Assembly: GCF_030457785.1 (NCBI RefSeq)
Contig: NZ_JAKDUI010000003.1
Location: forward strand, 1 to 39,513
DNA: 39,513 bases
Direction: 5' to 3'
From: Psychrobacter sp.
Lineage (GTDB): Bacteria > Pseudomonadota > Gammaproteobacteria > Pseudomonadales > Moraxellaceae
Shown one piece after another: positions 31,100 to 39,513 of the stretch. The position numbers and the translations under genes were made by a program. Within the stretch, counting starts at the first letter, position 1; every line of letters starts with the position of its first letter. Below the pieces are notes generated by a model. That model was not told the origin of the DNA and ran no database searches. It saw only the letters and a list, made by a program, of their open reading frames with translations.

Positions 31100-33811
31100 A
31101 TGAGCAACGCCTTGACAGCAGAAAATGCCAATAATGACAACAGCCATTCTAAAAACAACGCCCCATACCAACCGCAGCTTATCGAAGCGGCACAACAAGC
31201 CAAATGGGAAAGTGACAAGCGCTTTGAAGTAAGCAATGAGCCGAGTGACAAGCCAAGCCGTTATATGCTGTCTATGTTTCCGTATCCAAGTGGCAAGCTG
31301 CACATGGGACACGTGCGTAACTACACCATCTCCGATGTGCTGAGCCGTTATTATCGTCTAAAAGGTTATGAAGTCATGCAGCCCATGGGTTGGGATGGTT
31401 TTGGCTTGCCAGCAGAGAACGCAGCGATTGCTCATCAAACGCCACCTGCCGAATGGACGTTTTCTAATATCGACAACATGCGCGCCCAACTAAAACTGCT
31501 AGGGCTATCTATCGACTGGTCACGTGAGTTCGCCACCTGCAGTCCTGAGTATTATCAATGGGAACAGTGGTTGTTTTTGCAGCTATACAAAAAAGGCTTG
31601 GTCTACAAAAAACTCTCGACTGTCAACTGGGATCCAATCGACAATACCGTTTTAGCAAACGAGCAAGTCATCGATGGCAAAGGTTGGCGTAGTGGTGCTC
31701 CTGTCGAGAAGCGTGATATTCCTATGTATTACTTTAATATCACTGATTATGCTGACGAGCTGTTGGACGATTTGGATCAATTAGAAGGTCACTGGCCTTC
31801 TGAAGTATTGACCATGCAGCGTAATTGGATCGGTCGTAGTGCAGGTATGGAAGTGCATTTCCCATACGAGCTTGCTGGTGAAAACAATACCTTGGACGTG
31901 TTCACGACTCGCCCTGACACCCTCATGGGCGTCACCTATGTCGCAGTCGCGGCAGAGCACCCGTTGGCGCAATATGCTGCTGATCAAGACGAAGTGATTG
32001 CTGACTTTTGCGCCCTTTGCAAAAAAGGCTCAGTTGCAGAAGCAGATCTGGCCAAAGCTGAAAAAATCGGTATGGACACCGGTCTGACCGTTACGCATCC
32101 ACTGACTGGCGAACAAGTACCAGTTTGGGTCGCCAACTATGTGCTAATGAGTTATGGTTCAGGTGCAGTGATGGCAGTCCCTGCTCACGATGAACGTGAC
32201 TACGAGTTCGCCACCAAATACAGTCTGCCAATTAAACAAGTCATCGACATCCCTGCCGGCTATTTTGATGAAGCAAAAGCTGATGCCAGCGCCAACAACA
32301 CCGAATGCAATCTTGCTTATACTGAACGCAATACCTTAATCAATTCAGGCGAATTTGACGGTCTAGACTTTGAGCAAGCGTTTGAAGCAATGCTAGCCAA
32401 ACTTGAACCCAAAAAGTTGGCTAAGAAAAAAATTCAGTACCGTCTACGTGACTGGGGTGTTTCGCGGCAACGCTACTGGGGTTGCCCAATCCCAATGATC
32501 AACTGTGAACATTGCGGCACTGTGCCCGTTGAAGAGAAAGACTTGCCCGTTGTGTTACCAACCGACGTCGTTCCTGATGGCCGCGGCAATCCGCTGAAAA
32601 ACATGCCTGAATTTATCAACACCACTTGTCCTAAATGTGGCAACGCTGCTGAGCGTGAGACTGATACCTTTGATACCTTCGTCGAGTCTAGCTGGTATTA
32701 TGCACGCTTTGCGAGCCCAAATGACGCAAAAGATATGGTCAACAAATCTGCCGCCAATAAATGGCTGCCTGTCGACCAATACATCGGTGGCGTTGAACAC
32801 GCCGTTATGCACCTGCTTTATGCCCGTTTTTTCCATAAGCTGATGCGCGATGAAAACTTAGTTTCAGGAAATGAACCATTTGCCAATCTAATGACGCAAG
32901 GTATGGTGTTGGCTGGTACTTTTTACCGTGTCAATTCGGATGGCAGTACAACTTACTATTTCACCGAAGACGTCGATATCGAGTTTAACGACCGTGGCCA
33001 ACCGCTTAAAGCGACCTTAAAATCCGATGGGCAGCCAGTAACGATTGGTAAAATCGAGAAAATGTCTAAGTCGAAGAACAATGGTGTCGATCCACAAATC
33101 ACCATTGATAAATATGGCGCAGATACGGTCCGTCTATACACGCTTTTCACTGCGCCTGCCGATCAGACCCTCGAATGGTCAGACGATGCGCTAAAAGGTC
33201 CTTACAACTTCGTTAAGAAAGTATGGCGTATCGCAACTGACCACATGCAAGCCCTCAACGCCGCAAATATCAGCGCCGATACGCTCAATACTGAAGCATT
33301 AAATACCGATGACTTAAGTAAACCTGCGAAAAACTTACGCCGTAAAACCCATGAAACCATTGCCAAAATCGACAGCGATTTGGGTGACCGTTTAGCGCTC
33401 AATACACCTGTATCAAGCCTAATGGAGCTAGCAAACGAGCTTGGCAGCTTCAAAGTGACTAATGAAAAAGAACTACAGGTACAACATGAAGCCTTGACTG
33501 ACTTGCTTACCATGCTGTCCGTCTATGCACCACACGTCGGTGAGCACTTGCTTGAACAGTTGGGACTGGATACCACTACCCTGAACTATCCAGACGTCGA
33601 CGAAAGCGCGCTCGTACAAGACACCATCACTATGGTAGTGCAAGTCAATGGTAAAATGCGTGGTAAAATGGATGTCGCCCCAGATAGCGATCCTGAGCAA
33701 CTAAAAGCCCAAGCACGAACGCTCGAAGGTGTGGCAAAATTCTTGACTGGCGATATCAAAAAAGAAATTGTCGTGCCCAATAAGCTGGTCAACATTGTTG
33801 TGGTAGGCTAA
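31100..33811 (+). CDS. leuS: Leucyl-tRNA synthetase
   Basis: 903 aa; HIGH-type PYPSGKLHMGHVRNY and KMSKSKNNGVDPQ; LeuS editing-domain residues. Confidence 0.98.
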   Translation: MSNALTAENANNDNSHSKNNAPYQPQLIEAAQQAKWESDKRFEVSNEPSDKPSRYMLSMFPYPSGKLHMGHVRNYTISDVLSRYYRLKGYEVMQPMGWDGFGLPAENAAIAHQTPPAEWTFSNIDNMRAQLKLLGLSIDWSREFATCSPEYYQWEQWLFLQLYKKGLVYKKLSTVNWDPIDNTVLANEQVIDGKGWRSGAPVEKRDIPMYYFNITDYADELLDDLDQLEGHWPSEVLTMQRNWIGRSAGMEVHFPYELAGENNTLDVFTTRPDTLMGVTYVAVAAEHPLAQYAADQDEVIADFCALCKKGSVAEADLAKAEKIGMDTGLTVTHPLTGEQVPVWVANYVLMSYGSGAVMAVPAHDERDYEFATKYSLPIKQVIDIPAGYFDEAKADASANNTECNLAYTERNTLINSGEFDGLDFEQAFEAMLAKLEPKKLAKKKIQYRLRDWGVSRQRYWGCPIPMINCEHCGTVPVEEKDLPVVLPTDVVPDGRGNPLKNMPEFINTTCPKCGNAAERETDTFDTFVESSWYYARFASPNDAKDMVNKSAANKWLPVDQYIGGVEHAVMHLLYARFFHKLMRDENLVSGNEPFANLMTQGMVLAGTFYRVNSDGSTTYYFTEDVDIEFNDRGQPLKATLKSDGQPVTIGKIEKMSKSKNNGVDPQITIDKYGADTVRLYTLFTAPADQTLEWSDDALKGPYNFVKKVWRIATDHMQALNAANISADTLNTEALNTDDLSKPAKNLRRKTHETIAKIDSDLGDRLALNTPVSSLMELANELGSFKVTNEKELQVQHEALTDLLTMLSVYAPHVGEHLLEQLGLDTTTLNYPDVDESALVQDTITMVVQVNGKMRGKMDVAPDSDPEQLKAQARTLEGVAKFLTGDIKKEIVVPNKLVNIVVVG

Positions 33812-33861
33812 ATTTTTAGGCTTGGATGTCTGAGCCTTTTTATAACCTAAGGATAGCGATT

Positions 33862-34581
33862 ATGTTCTATGAGCATCGAGCTGAGCAGACGTGTCAAGCT
33901 TCATCAAGCCAATCAAAACAGGTTGGTAAAAAATCGCTGGGGCACAAACTAGCGACAGCACTACTCGCAGCATTGCCTTTGATGACAATAGCTGGCACGA
34001 CCATGGCGTTAAGTGGCTGCGGATTTCAGTTACGTGGTTATGGCGCGCCAATGCTCGATGATGCTGCCAGCACAGCGGTAATCATCGAAGACAATCGCAC
34101 ATCCTTTCCGCTAAAGCTGCCATTAACCGAACAGCTTGAATCCCTAGGTGTCGACGTCATTAGTGACATGACGCCAGAAGAGGTCGCTAGCAACAACCAA
34201 CAACAAAACGCTGACCCGATTGCGGCTATCGACATCAGCAATGTCAGCTTTAAGCAGTATGAACTGGTCGGTGTACTAACAGAAATCCGACTGGTACTGT
34301 CTGCAGATGTCAGCTACCAAACCATGGAAGATGATGAACCAGTCACATTAAGCAATACCATCAGAGTCGAACGCAGCTATCAATATAACGAAGCCTCGGT
34401 GAGTACCGATGATCAGCAAGGCGATCAAACTCGTGACTGGCTATACAATAGTTTGGCACGACGAATCACTGATCAATATGTTGCGTTGTCTTTACCTAAG
34501 GTCGCGCCCTCTGGTGCTAATACAGCGACCCAGATTATTGATAATACTGCATCGACAGCAGTGGTCTCGCCAAGCCCTTAA
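33862..34581 (+). CDS. lptE: LPS-assembly lipoprotein LptE
   Basis: Lipobox LSGC followed by GFQLRGYG; sits between leuS and holA as in other gammaproteobacteria. Start placed at ATG 33862 (SD AAGGA); the ORF is open from 33826. Confidence 0.85.
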   Translation: MFYEHRAEQTCQASSSQSKQVGKKSLGHKLATALLAALPLMTIAGTTMALSGCGFQLRGYGAPMLDDAASTAVIIEDNRTSFPLKLPLTEQLESLGVDVISDMTPEEVASNNQQQNADPIAAIDISNVSFKQYELVGVLTEIRLVLSADVSYQTMEDDEPVTLSNTIRVERSYQYNEASVSTDDQQGDQTRDWLYNSLARRITDQYVALSLPKVAPSGANTATQIIDNTASTAVVSPSP

Positions 34582-34636
34582 TTTACAATGCTGTTTCGCC
34601 AGTATCCACTATCCTCTACCTGCGTACCGTCACTCC

Positions 34637-35713
34637 ATGCAAGATACCTTTATACAGGCTTATCCAAAAATTCTACAACCCTCGGTGGTAGTCGCTGGTC
34701 TGTGGTTGGCGCATGGTGATGAACCCTTATTGAGTCAATGGCTCGTCGATGCGATGCGACCACACTGGCACAGACAAAACTATGCCATTAAGCGTATCGA
34801 GCTGATATCCACTAAAAGCTGGCAAGATGTATTATCTGAGCTCGGCAGCCAGTCTTTGTTTGATGATGCAAGTGGCGTCATCGTCACTGGCAATCATAAA
34901 CCTGACAAAGCCGTTATCGCTGAACTAGAACGCTTCGCTCAAGAGGCACAGTCAGGGGCACATAGTCATAGTCTGCTGTGGTTAACACCCAAACAAGACA
35001 AACGTGCCAAGAGCAGCAAGTGGTTTGCGCCATTTGCGCAATACGGTCATGTCATTGACTGTAATTTATATAATGAGCAACAACGTCAGCAGCTATTGCA
35101 AATACAAGCTCAAAATTTTGGCTTAAAGCTTTCGCAGGACGCGTGGCAAATGCTCATGTCACATACCGAGCACCATCTACTGAGTGCCTATCAGACCTTA
35201 TGGCGACTGTCCTATCTGTTTGCGCCACAGCTAATGACTAATGAAGACTTATCAAACCAAGCAAACGGCCAGCCAACTCAGCCTACTAGCAACATCGCCT
35301 TGGATATCCAAGATTTGCAAGAAGCCTTGGTCAGTGATGCACAGTTTAGCGTGTTTGATTTATCCGATGCCATGTTGACAGGTAATAGCTCACAAGTCGC
35401 AAAAATATTGTTTCAGCTAAAAGCGACCGACGAACCGACGACGTTGGTGCTTTGGGCCATTAGCAAAGACATGCGTCAAATCATGCAATTGATGGATGGG
35501 CAAGACCCTCAATCGTTAGGCATATGGCGTAGTAAGCAGGGTTTGTACCAACAAGCCTGCCGGCGCCAGACAAAGGCTCAAACTAATGAATGGCCTGCTC
35601 TACTTTACCGCTGTGACCAAGCCATCAAAGGTCTTATTCGCCAACCTGCATGGGAGTTGTTGCTACAAGCAGCGCTTGAGCTGTCCGGCAAACGTCTTTT
35701 TACAGATCGGTAA
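34637..35713 (+). CDS. holA: DNA polymerase III subunit delta
   Basis: Position downstream of lptE; sequence from MQDTFIQAYPKILQPSVVVAGLWLAHGDEPLL..., matching the HolA N-terminus LxGxEPLL. The listed ORF start 34409 overlaps lptE and is unlikely. Confidence 0.88.
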   Translation: MQDTFIQAYPKILQPSVVVAGLWLAHGDEPLLSQWLVDAMRPHWHRQNYAIKRIELISTKSWQDVLSELGSQSLFDDASGVIVTGNHKPDKAVIAELERFAQEAQSGAHSHSLLWLTPKQDKRAKSSKWFAPFAQYGHVIDCNLYNEQQRQQLLQIQAQNFGLKLSQDAWQMLMSHTEHHLLSAYQTLWRLSYLFAPQLMTNEDLSNQANGQPTQPTSNIALDIQDLQEALVSDAQFSVFDLSDAMLTGNSSQVAKILFQLKATDEPTTLVLWAISKDMRQIMQLMDGQDPQSLGIWRSKQGLYQQACRRQTKAQTNEWPALLYRCDQAIKGLIRQPAWELLLQAALELSGKRLFTDR

Positions 35714-36026
35714 GGCTTACACCCCTTAAGTTCTCCATTCAGATCAAAGTCAGTACTTTTTTATCGATGATTCTTATTACTCTTCATGACTCTCATATCT
35801 CATATAAGATAATCTTGTCTAATCTAGTTTGATCTGCCCACCTATTTGCTACAAAAAACTCTGCCACCAACCGTCAACACCAAGCGTCGTTAATATTCAG
35901 TTTTCTTGCTACTTTCTTGCTTTTTATCAAGTCACCTTAACCTTTCGTAAACTATTTGAGATTCCTTTTTTACCGTGGACGCTATACTATAGTTAGACTT
36001 GAGTTTACCTTGATTGGACTGTTGTT

Positions 36027-37361
36027 ATGCGCAAAATAAATAAAAAGTCTGCTATAAAATGGGGCTTGATTGCCCTTGTTATCGTAGCATTGGCAGCGTT
36101 GGCTTACGCTATTTTCAAACCAGAAGAAGAAAAGCCCAGCTACCTGACCGCAACTGCTGAAATTGGTGATATCGAAAACAATGTGATGGCGTCAGGCAAG
36201 GTCAAAGCATTGAATACCGTCGATGTCGGTGCACAGGTTTCTGGTGAAGTGACCCGTCTCTATGTGGACGTGGGTGACGAGGTGCAACAAGGTGACCTAA
36301 TTGCTCAAATCGATCAAGTGACTCAAAAAAACAACTTAAGTAATCAACAAGCAACCCTTGAGCAAAGCGAGGCCTCACTGCAAAGTGCCCGCGCAGAAGC
36401 ACTAAGCCGCCAAGCCGACTTGAAAAGCGCCTACGCCGATCTTGCTAGCCGTCAGTCTGAACTGAAACAGGCACAATCTGATTTTGGCCGCTTGCAAGGC
36501 TTAGTCGATATCGATGCGATATCTCAACAGGAATATGACACACAAGCAACTGCCGTTGAAACAGCAGAAGCGGCTGTGGCTAATGCACGCGCCGCTATTG
36601 ACACTGCTAATGCTGCCATCGCTACTACGGACGCGAACATTAGCAGTCAACAAGCCGCCATACGCATCGCAGAGACCAATGTCAGTACCGCTGAAGAGGA
36701 CGTTAGCTATACCACTATTCGCGCACCGATGTCTGGGACGGTGGTCTCTATTACTACTGAACAAGGCACGACCGTCAACGCCAATCAAACCGCGCCGACA
36801 CTAGTCACCCTAGCCGATTTATCAACGGTTCGTATCAACGCACAAATCTCAGAAGCCGATGTCATCAATGTCAGCGCTGGTATGCCTGCTTATTTCAACA
36901 TCATCGGTAATCCTGACCAAAAATATGATGCGACTCTGACTGCGATTGAGCCTGCTCCAGAAGTAATTAGCGAAACCAGTTCAACAGACTCTGCTATCTA
37001 CTATGTTGGTTATGTCGAAGTTCCTAACCCAGATCGCTTATTTCGCATTGATATGACCGCTCAGATTTATATTGTCATTGATCAGGCTGAAGATGCCGTG
37101 CTTGTCCCATCTGCTGCCGTCAAAGAAAGGCCGGCCAGACAACGAGCTAATGGTGAGACCACAACAAACACATTCGTACGAGTCTTAAAAGATGACGAGA
37201 CCGTCGAAGATCGCACCGTCGAAGTCGGTATTGACAATCGAGTGAATGCGCAGATCTTGAGTGGCTTGCAAGAAGGTGAACAAGTGATTATCAGTGAAGG
37301 CAATGCTGGTACATCAAGCGGTGGTGGAGCTCGTATGCCTGGTAGCGGTCCTCCAAGGTAG
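36027..37361 (+). CDS. macA: Macrolide efflux periplasmic adaptor MacA-like (HlyD/MFP family)
   Basis: 444 aa; single N-terminal TM, GKVKALNTVDVGAQVSGEVTRLYVDVGDEVQQGDLIAQID, long coiled coil, YTTIRAPMSGTVVSI. Confidence 0.92.
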   Translation: MRKINKKSAIKWGLIALVIVALAALAYAIFKPEEEKPSYLTATAEIGDIENNVMASGKVKALNTVDVGAQVSGEVTRLYVDVGDEVQQGDLIAQIDQVTQKNNLSNQQATLEQSEASLQSARAEALSRQADLKSAYADLASRQSELKQAQSDFGRLQGLVDIDAISQQEYDTQATAVETAEAAVANARAAIDTANAAIATTDANISSQQAAIRIAETNVSTAEEDVSYTTIRAPMSGTVVSITTEQGTTVNANQTAPTLVTLADLSTVRINAQISEADVINVSAGMPAYFNIIGNPDQKYDATLTAIEPAPEVISETSSTDSAIYYVGYVEVPNPDRLFRIDMTAQIYIVIDQAEDAVLVPSAAVKERPARQRANGETTTNTFVRVLKDDETVEDRTVEVGIDNRVNAQILSGLQEGEQVIISEGNAGTSSGGGARMPGSGPPR

Positions 37362-37451
37362 AGCATGCTTGATATGTATTGATAAAAAAAGGTCTGATAC
37401 ACAACCGCCCTACCTCGTCGCCACTCACCACCTTAGACTAAAGACATTGCT

Positions 37452-39455
37452 ATGACTATATCTTCACCGTCTTCACAGACGCCTAACGTAGCTGATAAGC
37501 CTATTATGCAACTCTCGGGCATTATTCGAGAGTTTCCTGCAGGTGAGCAGACCGTTCGAGTGTTGCATGGTATCGACTTGACCATCAATCAAGGTGAGAT
37601 GGTCGCTATCATCGGACAATCTGGCTCTGGTAAGTCGACACTGATGAACATCTTAGGCTGCTTAGATCAAGCAACGGCTGGCGACTATAAAATTTATGGG
37701 CAATCAGCAAACAAACTAGAAGCAGACGAGCTAGCAGAGTTACGACGTGAGCACTTCGGCTTTATCTTTCAGCGCTATCATCTACTTGGTGATATCAATG
37801 CCAAAGACAACGTCGCCGTCCCTGCTGTATATGCAGGCATGGATACCAGTGCTCGGATTAGTCGTGCCGAAAACCTGCTAACCAATCTGGGGCTCGGCGA
37901 CAAAGTAAATAATAGACCCAGTCAGCTATCAGGCGGACAGCAGCAACGAGTTTCTGTTGCCAGAGCCTTGATGAATGGTGGCGATGTTATCTTAGCCGAT
38001 GAGCCCACAGGCGCACTAGATAGCAAGTCTGGCGAAGATGTGATGGAGATATTGCATGACCTAAACGCTCAAGGTCATACCATCATTATGGTTACTCACG
38101 ATCCAAAGCTCGCCGCCCAAGCTGAACGGGTCATTGAGCTCAAAGATGGTCATGTCATTGCTGATTACCATACAGAGCACTATCAGCAGACAAACCAACT
38201 ACCTGAGCCTATACTCAGCGGTCATCGTAAAGGTGTATTTAGCAGCTTTGTTGACCGCCTACTTGAAGCGTTTAAGATGTCCTTGCTAGCTATGCGTGCA
38301 CACAAAATGCGTACGCTACTTACTATGCTGGGCATTATCATCGGAATTGCATCAGTGGTTTCAGTAGTCGGACTGGGAAAAGGCTCTCAAGAAAAAATAC
38401 TAGCCGATATCAGCTCTTTAGGGACCAATACGATTACTGTTAGTGATGGCTACCCGTTTGGTGATCCAAGGCGTAGCTATGGAGATGACAATTTAACACC
38501 CGAGGACGCGCAAGCGGTTGCAGATCAACCTTATGTCCTCAGTGTCAGTCCACAGCTTGATAGTAACTTAAATGTCCGATACCGCAATATAGAAGAAGCT
38601 GCAAGTATTAGCGGTGTTGGTAAAGACTACCTCGATGTTAGTGGTGAGTCTTTAGCACTTGGTCAAGGTTTTGATGAGCAAAGTATCACCCTACTTAGCC
38701 AAGATATCATTATTGATGATACCGCCCTACAGACTTTTTTCCCTGATGATGCTAACCCTATTGGAGAAGTCATTCTCGTTGGCAGTGTACCTGGTCGTAT
38801 TATTGGCGTCCTTGAGGAAAACAATAGTGGATTTAACAGAAACGCGGACACACCAACATTTTATATGCCCTACACTACGATGATGTCACGTCTGCTTGGA
38901 ACCACTTACATCGAAAGCTTTGTGGCACTTATTGACAGTAACATCTCATCCTCAGCTGCTGAAACTGCTATCTCAACACTTATAGAATCCAGACATGGCA
39001 CTGATGATTTTAGACTACTCAACTCAGACTCTATTCGAGAAACCATAGAGTCAACGACCACTGCAATGACCTTGCTGATATCCTCAATTGCTATTATTTC
39101 TTTAATAGTAGGTGGTATCGGCGTCATGAATATCATGTTGGTTTCTGTCACTGAACGTACTAATGAAATTGGAGTAAGAATGGCCGTCGGAGCTCGACAA
39201 AGCGATATCATGCAACAGTTTTTGATAGAAGCCGTACTAGTTTGTGTTTTGGGTGGTCTCCTTGGTATTGGATTAGCGTTCACCATCGGTGAGATAATCA
39301 ACCGTGTCGGTGGTAGTAGCTTCCAAGTCATCTACTCATCAACATCTATTATTGCTGCGTTTATCTGCTCAACACTTATCGGGGTAGCTTTTGGGTTTTT
39401 ACCGGCTCGCAACGCGGCTAAACTTGATCCAGTTGAAGCACTTTCTAGAGACTAA
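37452..39455 (+). CDS. macB: MacB-like ABC transporter ATP-binding/permease protein
   Basis: 667 aa; Walker A GQSGSGKSTLMNILGCLD, LSGGQQQRVSVARALMNGGDVILADEPTGALDS, C-terminal FtsX-like permease MLVSVTERTNEIGVRMAVGARQSDIMQQFLIEA. Confidence 0.95.
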   Translation: MTISSPSSQTPNVADKPIMQLSGIIREFPAGEQTVRVLHGIDLTINQGEMVAIIGQSGSGKSTLMNILGCLDQATAGDYKIYGQSANKLEADELAELRREHFGFIFQRYHLLGDINAKDNVAVPAVYAGMDTSARISRAENLLTNLGLGDKVNNRPSQLSGGQQQRVSVARALMNGGDVILADEPTGALDSKSGEDVMEILHDLNAQGHTIIMVTHDPKLAAQAERVIELKDGHVIADYHTEHYQQTNQLPEPILSGHRKGVFSSFVDRLLEAFKMSLLAMRAHKMRTLLTMLGIIIGIASVVSVVGLGKGSQEKILADISSLGTNTITVSDGYPFGDPRRSYGDDNLTPEDAQAVADQPYVLSVSPQLDSNLNVRYRNIEEAASISGVGKDYLDVSGESLALGQGFDEQSITLLSQDIIIDDTALQTFFPDDANPIGEVILVGSVPGRIIGVLEENNSGFNRNADTPTFYMPYTTMMSRLLGTTYIESFVALIDSNISSSAAETAISTLIESRHGTDDFRLLNSDSIRETIESTTTAMTLLISSIAIISLIVGGIGVMNIMLVSVTERTNEIGVRMAVGARQSDIMQQFLIEAVLVCVLGGLLGIGLAFTIGEIINRVGGSSFQVIYSSTSIIAAFICSTLIGVAFGFLPARNAAKLDPVEALSRD

Positions 39456-39513
39456 CCGTCACAATGATAGGAATACCATCCGTCGAACGTATTTTCATAT
39501 ATAAATATATAGA

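Noticed and set aside
34409-34636. N-terminal 76 codons of the listed 434 aa holA ORF
   Set aside because: Overlap lptE in another frame, and the sequence is not HolA-like; ATG 34637 gives a normal HolA N-terminus.
35902-35923. TTTCTTGCTAC|TTTCTTGCTTT, 11 bp near-duplicate
   Set aside because: Short and low complexity, and its differences include a transversion; not counted with the six better spacer duplications.
35956-35988. Possible sigma70 promoter TTGAGA...TATACT upstream of macA
   Set aside because: Spacing is 21 bp, too long for a standard promoter; not supported enough to call.
38906-39331. 141 aa minus-strand ORF inside macB
   Set aside because: Longest antisense ORF, but overlaps the conserved FtsX-like domain and has no recognisable family.

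Overview
This 39.5 kb window looks like a gammaproteobacterial chromosome, most probably Moraxellaceae/Psychrobacter-like judging by protein character and gene order (inference; no search was run). It is core-genome in character. In order it holds: phoH-like, ybeY, mscS, an unidentified conserved-looking ORF, a ferredoxin-NADP reductase, a complete minus-strand 13-gene NADH dehydrogenase I operon (nuoA-N with fused nuoCD), then plus-strand rep, mgtE, dut, an algC-type phosphohexomutase and argB, a minus-strand ArsC/Spx-like (YffB) gene, leuS-lptE-holA, and macA-macB. I found no rRNA, tRNA, CRISPR array, transposase, prophage or toxin/defence module, and no convincing new multi-gene system. The unusual signals are small. 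(1) At least six intergenic spacers carry short degenerate tandem duplications (13-20 bp units, 2-3 copies) whose copies differ almost only by transitions. (2) The phosphohexomutase has a non-canonical catalytic loop (TASHSAKDILG) and a Cys-rich insertion in its last domain. (3) Several Nuo subunits carry charged or low-complexity extensions or insertions (NuoG, NuoA, NuoJ, NuoK). (4) An unidentified ORF sits beside an 850 bp gene-free spacer containing a 46 nt near-palindrome. (5) The nuoA/rep divergent region is rich in palindromes.
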